A stretch of 49,245 bases of DNA, taken from NCBI GenBank assembly GCA_029882995.1, contig JAOUJV010000008.1:1-49245 (forward strand). The letters run 5' to 3'. This document shows positions 1-8,565 of this stretch, in pieces. Position numbers and translations under genes: made by a program. Source of the stretch: Gammaproteobacteria bacterium (lineage in GTDB: Bacteria > Pseudomonadota > Gammaproteobacteria > DAOVJZ01). The stretch's first letter is position 1. Every line of letters begins with the position of its first letter. The notes below the pieces were generated by a model. It saw only the letters and a program-made list of their open reading frames with translations, did no database searches and had not been told where the DNA came from.

Positions 1-154
1 TACTGGCAATTTGCAGTGCCTGATCCAGAATCTGATGACGAATCTCGGATTCCGGTTTGTCACTTTCCAGTTTGTGCACAGCACGATTACGAGCGTCATA
101 ACCCGCAATAAAGTAGTTGCTGTCTTCGATTTGTGTCGCTAGCGTTCTGGACAT
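1..154 (-). CDS. Unknown protein, N-terminal 51 residues only
   Basis: The gene enters from the left edge on the minus strand, so only its beginning is present. I place the start at the ATG whose A is base 154, because a purine-rich GGGGG run (164-168) lies about 9 bases upstream. An in-frame ATG at 163 sits too close to that run. The visible peptide begins MSRTLATQIEDSNYF and is soluble and charged, with no signal peptide or membrane segment. I do not recognise the family. The only neighbour is a divergent thioredoxin-fold gene at 398. Confidence 0.6.
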   Translation of the reverse strand, partial: MSRTLATQIEDSNYFIAGYDARNRAVHKLESDKPESEIRHQILDQALQIAS

Positions 155-397
155 GGAACGCATCCCCCTTAATTAAATAAACCCGAAATATCCTATGCTA
201 GAACCGTGCCAATAAGGCTAGATATGGGAATATTCGTAAAATCAGTATGATACATCCATATTAATAGTCAAGCCCCTATTTAAGTCAAATATTTGACGAA
301 AATTGACATCAAACAGGCGGACAAAGCTTGCCGCAGGCTTCAGTTTGACGTCTATATTTAGACGTATTCAACGTATAACTTGTTAGAGACATCGGAA
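155..397. other. Divergent intergenic region
   Basis: About 240 AT-rich bases separate the divergent starts of the partial gene at 154 and the thioredoxin-fold gene at 398, so promoters for both should lie here. I see no small gene. The one clear structure is the inverted repeat at 348-365, listed separately. A TTGACA hexamer occurs at 303-308, but no good -10 box follows at standard spacing. Confidence 0.5.
348..365. promoter_or_regulatory. Inverted repeat upstream of thioredoxin-fold gene
   Basis: The arms ACGTCTA (348-354) and TAGACGT (359-365) are perfect inverted copies separated by four bases. The repeat lies 33 bases before the ATG at 398 and just upstream of a TATAAC hexamer (374-379) that could serve as a -10 box. 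That placement suits an operator for a dimeric regulator. The regulator is unknown and the role is inferred. Confidence 0.35.
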
Positions 398-1468
398 ATG
401 CGGAAATTTAATTTATTGTATTTACTGTGGTTTTTATTGGCAGGTAGCCTGCCATTGACCTCACAGGCAGAAGAGAAGGTAACAGAGACACCCAAAGCCA
501 GCGAACAACCAGTCAGCTTTGATCATCCTGGTGCTATTGATCACCCGGAGTGGTTCAAGGTCACTTTTTATGATCTAAAAGAAGATGTCGCCGAGGCAGC
601 TGAGGCCGGTAAGCGGGTTATTTTATATTTCTATCAGGACGGGTGTCCGTACTGCAAGAAACTGATTCAGGAAAATCTGGGTCAACGTCGCCTGGCTGAA
701 AAGACCCAACAGCATTTCGATTTCATTGCCATCAACATGTGGGGCAATGTTGATATCACCTGGACTGATGGCAAGAAATACAGCCAGAGTAAATTTGCCG
801 AACACATGCAAGTCATGTTTACTCCGACTCTACTGTTCCTTGATGAAGAGGGAAAAATAGTGGGGCGTGTGAATGGTTATTATGAACCACACAAATTTGA
901 AGCAGTGCTGGATTACATTGCCGGGAAAAAAGAAAAGGAAATGTCATTCCGTGATTTTTATGCCAGCGTGTCACCGGTACCGGCTTCCGGCAAAATTCAT
1001 CAGGAACTGTTCTACCTGCAATCACCGTATCGCCTACAGTCACTTTTCCGTTTAGGTAAAAAACCGCTCATGGTCATGTTTGAACAAAAGCAATGCAAGG
1101 ATTGTGACGAATTGCACATGGACATCCTGAAGCGTAAGGAAAGCATTGAGCAACTCGAACGCTTTGATGTTGCGGTACTGGATATGTGGTCAGACGAAAA
1201 AATCATTGCCGCCGATGGAGCAGAAATCACCATGGCGGAATGGGCAAAGAAACTGAATATCACCAATGCACCTTCGATCGTGTTTTTTGATGCAGAAGGA
1301 AATGAAGTCTTCAGAACAGAAGCGTATCTAAAGGCATTCCATATGCAATCGGCAATGGATTACGTGGCATCACGCGCCTATGTCGTGCAGTCGAGTTTCC
1401 AGCGGTTTATTTCAGAACGTGCGACCAATCTGGAAGCACTGGGTATTCATGTTGATATTATGAAATAA
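398..1468 (+). CDS. Periplasmic protein with two thioredoxin-like domains
   Basis: This 356-residue protein starts with a typical signal peptide (MRKFNLLYLLWFLL, cleavage probably after SQA), so it should act in the periplasm. Two thioredoxin-like folds follow. The first has a CPYC active site near residue 85 and the cis-proline stretch FTPTLLFLD; the second has CKDC near residue 232 and the stretch NAPSIVFFD. SoxW-like and DsbD-gamma-like proteins share this style of domain, which suggests disulfide reduction or a thiol relay. I chose the ATG at 398 over the in-frame TTG at 380 because it puts the signal peptide at the extreme N terminus. The next gene begins 8 bases after the stop, so the two are probably co-transcribed. 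The exact substrate is unknown. Confidence 0.75.
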   Translation: MRKFNLLYLLWFLLAGSLPLTSQAEEKVTETPKASEQPVSFDHPGAIDHPEWFKVTFYDLKEDVAEAAEAGKRVILYFYQDGCPYCKKLIQENLGQRRLAEKTQQHFDFIAINMWGNVDITWTDGKKYSQSKFAEHMQVMFTPTLLFLDEEGKIVGRVNGYYEPHKFEAVLDYIAGKKEKEMSFRDFYASVSPVPASGKIHQELFYLQSPYRLQSLFRLGKKPLMVMFEQKQCKDCDELHMDILKRKESIEQLERFDVAVLDMWSDEKIIAADGAEITMAEWAKKLNITNAPSIVFFDAEGNEVFRTEAYLKAFHMQSAMDYVASRAYVVQSSFQRFISERATNLEALGIHVDIMK

Positions 1469-1476
1469 CAGAAGAC

Positions 1477-2484
1477 ATGCAGGCAAAAGAAAGGGATGTC
1501 GAATTTGATCTTTTAAGGGCAATGATAATATTGAGCGCCCTGTTTCTGCATTTTCATACCAACTTCAATATTGAAACAATTATAACTCCATTCTGGTTTA
1601 TGCAGATGAAATTGCTTACAGTGGGCGGTTTTTTCTTTTTCACTGCGGGTTATATGGCCCGAAAAATATATTATAAAAAGTTCCTGCAAAAAAACGGGGA
1701 AGTGGCAAAAAGACTGGTATTTAAAGGTGTGAGTATATTAATAATATATATTGCCTTTGTATTGTTCATGCATATCTCTACCGGAACAAATATACCTGAT
1801 AATGCAGAAGGGTTTATTTTTAACCACAGGTTTTTTACAAAAATACTTTTCACATTTTCTCTTTTATTCATTATTACACCAGTCATTCTTTTTATAGCAA
1901 CAAGATATGAGAAGAGTCTCCTTGTATTTTTTCTTGTCATAATAGCGCTGGTTTATTTATATAATCAGGAATGGGTTTCTTCCTTATTGGTTAAAAAACT
2001 GCTTTTCGACAGAAAAGAATTTCTTTATCCATTAATGCCGGCATTGGCTGTATATCTTTCAGGTTATTATTTTGCTTTTTATGAGACCAATATTATTCAT
2101 AAGGTGTCACTGGAAAAACTGGCTGTGATATGCATTTTGATTCTGGCAATGCATTATCTGTTGCTCGATAATTCCTATACATATAACAAACTGGCAACAG
2201 ATAAACAGAATATTACATTTATTGAGATGTTCTCTCCCGCATTGCTTGTGTTTATAGCAAGATATGTTTTGCTGTATGAGCGGGTTAAAAAATATTTATC
2301 ATCAAAATATGTGCTGTGCATCGGCATATTAAGTCTTCATTTTTATGTGTTTTCCAATGTGCTTATTGGATTGGTGCCTGTCAGTGTTACCAGCGATGTG
2401 TGGTTCAAGATGACCGTGTTGCTGTTAATAGCAACTGTGACCTATATATTTGTTTATTGGCGCTACAGAAACAGGCCGGAATAA
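1477..2484 (+). CDS. Acyltransferase-3-like integral membrane protein
   Basis: The 335-residue protein is almost entirely hydrophobic helices, roughly ten of them. Its N terminus carries the acyltransferase-3 (OafA/WecH) signature: R-D-V-E-F-D-L-L-R at residues 6-14, a conserved histidine about a dozen residues later within LFLHFH, and the FFFFTAGYMA segment resembling the FF-x-SGY block. Such enzymes move acetyl or other acyl groups onto sugars, lipids or peptidoglycan across the inner membrane. It follows the thioredoxin-fold gene by 8 bases, and its stop abuts the end of the convergent reductase gene at 2485. The substrate cannot be predicted. The gene is more AT-rich than its neighbours. 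Confidence 0.65.
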   Translation: MQAKERDVEFDLLRAMIILSALFLHFHTNFNIETIITPFWFMQMKLLTVGGFFFFTAGYMARKIYYKKFLQKNGEVAKRLVFKGVSILIIYIAFVLFMHISTGTNIPDNAEGFIFNHRFFTKILFTFSLLFIITPVILFIATRYEKSLLVFFLVIIALVYLYNQEWVSSLLVKKLLFDRKEFLYPLMPALAVYLSGYYFAFYETNIIHKVSLEKLAVICILILAMHYLLLDNSYTYNKLATDKQNITFIEMFSPALLVFIARYVLLYERVKKYLSSKYVLCIGILSLHFYVFSNVLIGLVPVSVTSDVWFKMTVLLLIATVTYIFVYWRYRNRPE

Positions 2485-3231
2485 TTATTCTTCCTGCGCC
2501 TTGATATGCTGACCCGAAACATCGGCGCTGTCGTCACCCATCAGGTAAAGATATGGCATGATGACATCATCCGGTTTGGGTAGTTTTCTGATATCTTCTC
2601 CCGGATAGGCACTGCGTCTTAATGCACTTTGAATCGCACCGGGGTCGATGCTGTTAACGCGTATTTTAGTGTTGGCTTCGAGTTCATCGGCCAGTGTTTG
2701 CATCAGGTTTTCCAGACCGGCCATGGAAACACCATAGGCACCCCAATAGGCTTTACCCTGTTGCCCGACCTTGTCAGTTGAAAAAATAATAGCCGCATTG
2801 TCGGCTTTTCTGAGTAAGGGCAAACAGGCCTGCGTTAATAAAAAAGTCACATTCAGATTCACATGCAACACGCGCGCCCATTCTTCCGGATCAAAGTGAT
2901 CAATCGTGGTCAGTTCACCAAGTCGGTGATTGGCATGTAACAGGCCATCAAGTTGACCAAATTCCTTTTCAACAATGTTACTCAGCTCGGCATATTTTTC
3001 CGGTGTTGCCTCAGCCGGTTGTAATGGAAAAATGGCCGCCTCGGGTCCACCTGCCTGTTCAATGGCATCATAGGTATTTTCCAGTTCCTTCACATGACCA
3101 CCAAGCAGGATCACCGTAGCGCCATGTTTGGCATAAATTTTGGCAGCAGAACAACCAATATCGGTATCAGCGCCGGAAACCAGAATCACTTTTCCTTTTA
3201 ACAAATCATTTGCAGGCTGGTAATTATTCAT
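2485..3231 (-). CDS. yciK: YciK-like short-chain reductase, probably inactive
   Basis: This 248-residue protein aligns end to end, from memory, with the YciK branch of short-chain dehydrogenases (shared blocks YLYLMG, AYWGAYGVS and LLKGKVILVSGA). Key positions have changed. The glycine motif reads GADTDIG with Asp for the middle Gly; the NAG block reads HANH; the active-site serine block reads FSTDKVG with Asp where Ser is expected; and YxxxK reads YGVSM, replacing the catalytic lysine by Met. Cofactor binding and catalysis are therefore doubtful, and a structural or regulatory role is possible. It is the last gene of the minus-strand block, and its ATG overlaps the hpnE stop by 8 bases. In pseudomonads yciK directly follows ubiG-mupP; here rmuC and hpnCDE intervene. 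Confidence 0.8.
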   Translation of the reverse strand: MNNYQPANDLLKGKVILVSGADTDIGCSAAKIYAKHGATVILLGGHVKELENTYDAIEQAGGPEAAIFPLQPAEATPEKYAELSNIVEKEFGQLDGLLHANHRLGELTTIDHFDPEEWARVLHVNLNVTFLLTQACLPLLRKADNAAIIFSTDKVGQQGKAYWGAYGVSMAGLENLMQTLADELEANTKIRVNSIDPGAIQSALRRSAYPGEDIRKLPKPDDVIMPYLYLMGDDSADVSGQHIKAQEE

Positions 3232-4567
3232 TTTCTGTCAGTTCTTCTTTCATTTGGTTACTGATGATATGTCTGGCACAGGCAACACCACTGCGTACTG
3301 CACCTTCCAGTGTGGCGGGATAACCGGTAGCGGTATAATCGCCTGCAAGCCAGCAATTTTCAACCGGTGTTTCCACATCAGGGCGCACCTCGTTCGAGGC
3401 CACACCACAATAAAAAGTGGCACGCTTTTCCTTGATCACAATGGCTTCCTCATGTTCCGGCCACTGCGGGAACAATTGCTTAAGTTCATCCGCAATGTGT
3501 GCAATCAGTTTTTCATTATCCATTTTCATGTGCGGACCATCGGCACTGATCACCACCGCCATCACACCCGGTTGACCATTCAGACTGCGATCAAACACCC
3601 ATTGTCCCAACGTGTCATGCATGCCCAGCATCGCAGTGCCGGTAGTGACGCTATCCGGGTATTTCAGATAAATCGTGGTAATGGGTTGTTGCCCCATGTA
3701 GGCCAGTTGTTCGGAAACAGAATTAAAAATTTCATGCCGGGTTAACAGGCGACGGCTGATAATATGGGGCAGGGCAAGAATAACTTCATCGGCTTTAATC
3801 AATTCATTACCCACATAAACACCTTTAACAAATTCACCGTCCAGTTCCAGTCCGGTAACACGACTGCCCATACGAACACTGCCGCCATTGTTTTCAATGT
3901 ATTCCATCGCCGGGTCAGGAAAAATATCGCCCAGATCCGCAATCGGAATAATAAAATCGGAATAATCCCGGGTTTGTAAAAAGCTGTCGTGCATTACCGT
4001 GACAAACACTTCAGCCGAAGCCTTGTGAATCGCAAGATTTAATGCGCCAATACAAATCGGTTCCCAGAAATAATGAATCAAACGCGTTGATTGCCCGTTC
4101 TTGATCAACATGGCCTGAACACTGATATCACTTTGCAGATCCAGTTTACCCAGCGCCAGTTTCGCGCAAAAACGCAAGGCCTGAATTTTCTCCCTTACCG
4201 AAAAACCGGAAGCCTTGATAAATGACCACAACAAATTAAACGGCTTGGGTAAACTCGACGGGGGAATCACCATGTGATTTTTTTTGGTCGAGGTATAACG
4301 CATCTGAAAAGGAATACGGTGAAACACCTTGTCGACATCGACACCGACAACATCCAGCAGATGCAATAATTCAGTATAAGCCCCCACACCGATGTGCAAA
4401 CCGTTATCAACCCGCATGTCATTGAATAACACACGTCGCGCACGTCCACCGAGTTGTTTGGCCGACTCGAGCAGAGTCACCTTGTAATCATGTTGTGCGA
4501 GCTCAACCGCTGCCGCCAGACCACTCCAGCCGCCACCGGCAATAACAACATGTGGTTTAGTGTTCAT
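3224..4567 (-). CDS. hpnE: Hydroxysqualene dehydroxylase (HpnE)
   Basis: This 447-residue FAD-dependent amine-oxidase-fold protein opens with the dinucleotide-binding motif VVIAGGGWSGLAAAVEL, followed by the ELLES-like turn (VTLLESAKQLGGRAR). Near the end it has the family's second FAD block, NCWLAGDYTATGYPATLEG. Together with hpnC and hpnD immediately upstream this identifies HpnE, which converts hydroxysqualene to squalene in the three-step route from farnesyl diphosphate. Length is normal for the family. A 72-base gap separates it from hpnD, and its stop overlaps the start of the reductase gene by 8 bases. It is unlikely to be a carotenoid desaturase given the hpnC-hpnD context. Confidence 0.9.
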   Translation of the reverse strand: MNTKPHVVIAGGGWSGLAAAVELAQHDYKVTLLESAKQLGGRARRVLFNDMRVDNGLHIGVGAYTELLHLLDVVGVDVDKVFHRIPFQMRYTSTKKNHMVIPPSSLPKPFNLLWSFIKASGFSVREKIQALRFCAKLALGKLDLQSDISVQAMLIKNGQSTRLIHYFWEPICIGALNLAIHKASAEVFVTVMHDSFLQTRDYSDFIIPIADLGDIFPDPAMEYIENNGGSVRMGSRVTGLELDGEFVKGVYVGNELIKADEVILALPHIISRRLLTRHEIFNSVSEQLAYMGQQPITTIYLKYPDSVTTGTAMLGMHDTLGQWVFDRSLNGQPGVMAVVISADGPHMKMDNEKLIAHIADELKQLFPQWPEHEEAIVIKEKRATFYCGVASNEVRPDVETPVENCWLAGDYTATGYPATLEGAVRSGVACARHIISNQMKEELTENE

Positions 4568-4639
4568 TACTATTCATAATGTGTGCATGAGGGGATTCCG
4601 GCACGTGCCTCTGGCCTGAGCGGAATAATGTAAGTTTTT

Positions 4640-5509
4640 TCATTGAGAGATGTTTTTCAATTCTTTATGTCGTCTCTTTTCCCGCAATACCGTCGTCCAT
4701 GCGATCCAGAGTTTTTTAACAGGGCTTAGTCCTGTCCGTTTATTAATCACTTCAAAATTATTTTTCTGCATTTTACCCAAAATGGCATGATAAATCTCGC
4801 CCATAATAATGCCGCTCAACTGTGGATAACGGTCTTCATCCGTTAACTTATCCCATGCCTGATTATAATAACTTTCCGCGCGATTGGCCTGATGTTCAAA
4901 CAGCTTGCGCATGTTGTCCGACATCTTGCCGAGCAGGATATCCTTTTCATCAACACCAAACTGCGCCAGCTCATCCTGCGGAATATAAATGCGACCACGG
5001 CTGGCATCCTCTGTGACATCACGCAAGATATTCGTGAGCTGTAAGGCCAGTCCTAAATTGTGGGCATACTTCAATGTATCACGATGCTGATAACCAAAAA
5101 TTTCTGCCGCCAGCAAACCAACCGCCGATGCCGCACGATAACAATACAGATTCAATTCATTGAAAGAAGGGTAGCGCGTCTGGAATAAATCCATTTCCAT
5201 GCCATCAATGATCTCAAGAAAATATTCCTGCTGCAGATTAAAGGCCTTGATATATTTTTCCAGAGCACGGGTGACAGGATGTTGCGGTATGCCGTTAAAG
5301 GCCTTGTCGATCTCCTCGCGCCACCATTGCAGTTTGATTTGCGCCAGTGCCGGTTCACGGCATTCATCCACCACATCATCGACTTCACGACAAAACGCAT
5401 ACAGTGCCATGATCGCATGATTCTTTTCCGGCGGTAAAAACAGGAAACTGTAATAAAAGCTGGTACCGCTTCTGGCAACCTTGTCCTTGCAATATTGATC
5501 AGGTGTCAT
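4640..5509 (-). CDS. hpnD: Presqualene diphosphate synthase (HpnD)
   Basis: The 289-residue protein is a trans-isoprenyl head-to-head synthase. The first metal-binding motif DDVVDE lies at residues 44-49, and the second acidic motif appears in NILRDVTED with the adjoining RGRIYIP block. The N terminus (MTPDQYCKDKVARSGTSFYY) is characteristic of HpnD rather than HpnC. It condenses two farnesyl diphosphates to presqualene diphosphate. It is separated from hpnC by about 200 bases filled with repeats, so the two may not be tightly coupled, although all genes here point the same way. Confidence 0.9.
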   Translation of the reverse strand: MTPDQYCKDKVARSGTSFYYSFLFLPPEKNHAIMALYAFCREVDDVVDECREPALAQIKLQWWREEIDKAFNGIPQHPVTRALEKYIKAFNLQQEYFLEIIDGMEMDLFQTRYPSFNELNLYCYRAASAVGLLAAEIFGYQHRDTLKYAHNLGLALQLTNILRDVTEDASRGRIYIPQDELAQFGVDEKDILLGKMSDNMRKLFEHQANRAESYYNQAWDKLTDEDRYPQLSGIIMGEIYHAILGKMQKNNFEVINKRTGLSPVKKLWIAWTTVLREKRRHKELKNISQ

Positions 5510-5539
5510 GTTTAAATGGTTATATGTTTATTGAGTTCA

Positions 5540-5682
5540 TGGTTCGACAAGCTCACCACGAACGGTTTAATATGCAGCCCGTCAAGTTCACCACGAACGG
5601 TTTAATATGCAGCCCGTCAAGTTCACCATGAGTAGTTTAATGTCTTTCCCGTTCGTCCTGAGCGCGAAGCAGTCGAAGGATA
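5540..5682. repeat. Dispersed palindromic repeat with 35-base tandem copies
   Basis: The spacer between hpnD and hpnC contains the same CACCACGAACGG and CCGTTCGTCCTGAGC arms seen at 8476, 8566 and 10890. Inside it, a 35-base unit starting CACCACGAACGG repeats at 5554 and 5589, and a decayed third copy starts at 5624. The right arm, CCGTTCG to GTCGAAGG, occupies 5649-5679. The internal tandem copies make this member longer than the 78-base form elsewhere. There are no coding signals. Confidence 0.8.
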
Positions 5683-5716
5683 TATAAAAACGGTTATCAA
5701 TATTAACATCATTTGA

Positions 5717-6565
5717 TTAAAACAATGCCCTTAACATCACTATTATCCAGTCAATTTTCCCGAGACGCGGGCGGCTGAAGACATCCTCTTTCTGGTTTTC
5801 CAGCTTATCCAGTATACGCAAACCGCCTTGCACTACGGCGCGAATCTCGATACCGACACGGCCTTTCAGGCGATTGCCCAGCGGCTGTCCGGACAACATC
5901 AAATCACGTGTGCGTTTTATTTCAGACTGGATAAAGGCGCGCATCTTGTCATCACTGATGCGGTTGGCAAGGTGTTGTTCAGTCACACTAAAACGTGCCA
6001 TGTCGACCAGCGGCAAATAAATACGATTGTTCTCGACAAAATCCTGCTGGATGTCCTGCAGGAAATTAATGATTTGCAAGGCACTGCAAATACGATCCGA
6101 CAGCTTGAGATTGTCGGGGCTGACTTCATTAAACAAATGCAATAATAAACGCCCGACCGGATTGGCGGAATAACGACAGTAATGCAACACTTCGCCATGA
6201 TTGGCAAAACGTTTCTTGGTGACATCCATTTCAAATGCGGTAATCAAATCATCAAACAAAATCACCGGCAAATTCCATTGCTTGATGACATCTCCGAGCG
6301 CAACAAACACAGGATCATTAACTCGTTCACCGCGCGCACACGCCTGCAGTTTATGGCGGTGTTCCGTCAGGGCAACCAGTCGTTCCTGATCACTCAGATC
6401 ACCTTCGTCAGCAAAGTCATCGGCAACGCGTGCAAATGCATAGACAACACTTACAGGCGGTCTTAAATGTTTCGGTAACAGCAGGGAAGCAACCGGAAAG
6501 TTTTCGTAATGATTGCTTACGCGTTCACCACAATATTGGTAGGATTCAGTGAGTGATATCGACAT
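5717..6565 (-). CDS. hpnC: Hydroxysqualene synthase (HpnC)
   Basis: This 282-residue protein is the second squalene/phytoene-synthase-fold enzyme of the block. It carries the motif VADDFADEGD near residue 50 and a second acidic block (INFLQDIQQD). The opening SYQYCGERVSNHYENFPVAS and the early proline-rich LLPKHLRPP are typical of HpnC, which turns presqualene diphosphate into hydroxysqualene. I chose the ATG at 6565, which overlaps the end of rmuC by 20 bases; an upstream in-frame TTG at 6592 is possible. Translation is probably coupled to rmuC. No squalene-hopene cyclase gene is in the window. Confidence 0.88.
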   Translation of the reverse strand: MSISLTESYQYCGERVSNHYENFPVASLLLPKHLRPPVSVVYAFARVADDFADEGDLSDQERLVALTEHRHKLQACARGERVNDPVFVALGDVIKQWNLPVILFDDLITAFEMDVTKKRFANHGEVLHYCRYSANPVGRLLLHLFNEVSPDNLKLSDRICSALQIINFLQDIQQDFVENNRIYLPLVDMARFSVTEQHLANRISDDKMRAFIQSEIKRTRDLMLSGQPLGNRLKGRVGIEIRAVVQGGLRILDKLENQKEDVFSRPRLGKIDWIIVMLRALF

Positions 6566-7817
6566 CTTCGGTAGTAGTGATTTGTTTGGCAATCACATCA
6601 ACCTGCTCTGCATCCTTGATGTCCTTCTTGCTTGAAATACCCAGCTCGGCAAACTTGCGCGCACCGGGAAGAACACGCGACTCAAAAGAAGAAATCGCGC
6701 TGTTAAAATGACTGACACTCTTGTTCAGACTACTGCCGACCTTGCCAAGATAATCACCAAAGGTGGCAATGCGGCCATAAAGCTCTTCACCCAGCTTACG
6801 AATCACTTCAGCATTCTCGGCCAGTGATTCCTGTTTCCAGCCAAACGCAACGGCACGTAACAGCGCCACAAAACTGGTCGGGGTTGCCAGAATAATCTTT
6901 TCTTTTAATGCGTCTTCCAGCAGGTCACGATCATATTCCAGTGCGGAACTCAAAAACTGATCGCCCGGAATAAACAACACCACAAAATCCGGACTGGTCG
7001 CAAACTGATTCCAGTAAGACTTGCTTGCCAGCTCGCGCACACGTTCACGCACCTTTTTGGCATGGTGTTTCAAAAACTCCACACGCTGAGCATCATCACT
7101 GGCTTCGACCGCATTGAGATAAGCATCGAGCGGTGTTTTCACATCCACCACAATATCGCGCCGGTCCGGCATACGCACAATCATGTCCGGGCGCAGATTA
7201 CCGTCTTCGGTTTTGGTGTGCACCTGTTCATCAAAATCACAATGTTCGACCATGCCGGCCAGTTCCGCCAGCCGCTTTAATGTCATTTCGCCCCATTGGC
7301 CGCGCACTTCCGGACGACGTAACGCCTGTACCAGATTACGCGTTTCACCCTGCAGCTGTTGATGCGTCAGCGTTAAACCCTCGAGTTGTTTACTCAACGA
7401 ACCATGTGCCTCGCGGCGTTCGTTTTCCATTTTCTGTAACTGTTCTTCGGTCTTGGTGAGTGCTTCACGAATCGGTTTTACCAGATGCTCAATCGCCTTT
7501 TCTTTTTGTTCGAGATCGCCTTGCGATTTGATATGAAACTGTTTCAGGTTTTCCTGTGCCAGTTTTAAAAATTCTTCATTATTGTGTTTAAGTGCCTGAC
7601 TCGAGAGAGCGGCAAAGGTATCACTCAACTGCTGGCGCGCCTGCTCAACAGCTTTCAGCTTTTCTTCAGCACTGCGTTTTTCCGAATCAAGCAAGGTCTT
7701 GAGCTCGGTATTCTTTTCGCGCAGTTCGGCAATTTCCCTGTGTTTGCGCATGTGCACCACAAACGCACCGGCGGCCATCGCAAGCACAGCAACAATCAGT
7801 ATCAAGACTATATCCAT
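6546..7817 (-). CDS. rmuC: DNA recombination protein RmuC
   Basis: The 423-residue protein has one N-terminal membrane anchor (MDIVLILIVAVLAMAAGAF), a long charged coiled coil (about residues 25-150) and the RmuC domain. That domain contains RRPEVRGQWGEMTLKRLAE, the PDMIVRMPDRRDIVVDVKTP block with its D...D-x-K nuclease-like residues, and the FIPGDQFLSSAL segment. RmuC limits inversion recombination at short repeats in E. coli; the domain is related to PD-(D/E)XK nucleases. The start overlaps the end of the phosphatase gene by 10 bases and the stop overlaps hpnC, so it sits inside the operon. Confidence 0.92.
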   Translation of the reverse strand: MDIVLILIVAVLAMAAGAFVVHMRKHREIAELREKNTELKTLLDSEKRSAEEKLKAVEQARQQLSDTFAALSSQALKHNNEEFLKLAQENLKQFHIKSQGDLEQKEKAIEHLVKPIREALTKTEEQLQKMENERREAHGSLSKQLEGLTLTHQQLQGETRNLVQALRRPEVRGQWGEMTLKRLAELAGMVEHCDFDEQVHTKTEDGNLRPDMIVRMPDRRDIVVDVKTPLDAYLNAVEASDDAQRVEFLKHHAKKVRERVRELASKSYWNQFATSPDFVVLFIPGDQFLSSALEYDRDLLEDALKEKIILATPTSFVALLRAVAFGWKQESLAENAEVIRKLGEELYGRIATFGDYLGKVGSSLNKSVSHFNSAISSFESRVLPGARKFAELGISSKKDIKDAEQVDVIAKQITTTEDVDITH

Positions 7818-8461
7818 TGCATCAACTCCTCAGGAGAGTGAATCATGCCGTCCGCGCCCCAGGTTTCCGGTTTATCCTGTTCCCCAATATAACCGAATAG
7901 GGCGACCAATGTCTGCATACCGGCATTTTTTCCGGCCTCGATATCACGTATTGCATCACCGACATAAAGACATTGCGCCGCTTCACTGCCCGCCAGTTTA
8001 CAGGCCTCAAGCAATGGTTCCGGATGTGGCTTGCGATTATTGGTTGTATCGCCACTGATAATACAGGCCGCACGTTCACTCAAGCCCATTTGCTCCAACA
8101 GTGGATCAGTCAACCAGCCCGGCTTATTTGTGACTACACCCCAATTCATCCCGCTGGATTCAATCTTCTCCAGCACCTTATCCATACCCGGAAACAATCT
8201 GGTTTCAACACACAGATTGGCTTCATAAATTTCAAGCAGACGTTTGCGCAGACGCTCAAACTCGGGGTGATCCTTATCCATATCAAAACCAATGCGCGTG
8301 ATCGCCACACTGCCGTGCGACACTTCAGTACGAATGGTTTCATAGGGCAGGGGAGGCAAACCTTCCTCGGCACGCACTTTATTTAATGCGGATGCCAGAT
8401 CAGGTGCTGTATCGGCAAGCGTGCCGTCGAGATCAAAAAGGATGGTGTTTAAGGACGACAT
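7808..8461 (-). CDS. mupP: HAD phosphatase, MupP/Gph type
   Basis: This 217-residue HAD hydrolase has motif I DLDGTLADT at residues 10-18, a motif II/III region VVTNKPG, and motif IV YVGDAIRDIEAGKNAG. Automatic annotation would call it phosphoglycolate phosphatase. The position directly after ubiG on the same strand, with a YciK-type gene further down, matches the ubiG-mupP-yciK order of pseudomonads, where MupP removes phosphate from N-acetylmuramic acid 6-phosphate in cell-wall recycling. The choice between MupP and Gph rests on this context and is not certain. The gap to ubiG (196 bases) is filled with palindromic repeats. Confidence 0.75.
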   Translation of the reverse strand: MSSLNTILFDLDGTLADTAPDLASALNKVRAEEGLPPLPYETIRTEVSHGSVAITRIGFDMDKDHPEFERLRKRLLEIYEANLCVETRLFPGMDKVLEKIESSGMNWGVVTNKPGWLTDPLLEQMGLSERAACIISGDTTNNRKPHPEPLLEACKLAGSEAAQCLYVGDAIRDIEAGKNAGMQTLVALFGYIGEQDKPETWGADGMIHSPEELMQWI

Positions 8462-8475
8462 ATTATTTTATATTC

Positions 8476-8553
8476 CCGTTCGTCCTGAGCGCGAAGCAGT
8501 CGAAGGACATTCATGGTTCGACTACTCGTTTTACTCGCGCTCACCACGAACGG
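8476..8553. repeat. 78-base palindromic repeat, copy 1
   Basis: This is a long imperfect inverted repeat. The outer arms are CCGTTCG and CGAACGG, the next GAGCGCGA and TCGCGCTC, and the inner AGCAGTCGAA pairs with TTCGACTACT apart from a mismatch. It is followed by a T run in the plus direction. It is nearly identical in sequence and identical in length to the element at 10890-10967. Because the flanking genes run on the minus strand, it cannot act here as their ordinary T-tailed terminator. Confidence 0.85.
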
Positions 8554-8565
8554 TTTTTTAGACCT

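Noticed and set aside
3254-3745. 163-codon plus-strand reading frame opposite hpnE
   Set aside because: hpnE on the other strand has full family motifs; this frame is a shadow with no recognisable protein pattern.
5554-5658. 35-base periodic repeats that could suggest a CRISPR array
   Set aside because: The units are head-to-tail with no unique spacers, no cas gene is present, and the sequence belongs to the dispersed palindromic repeat family.
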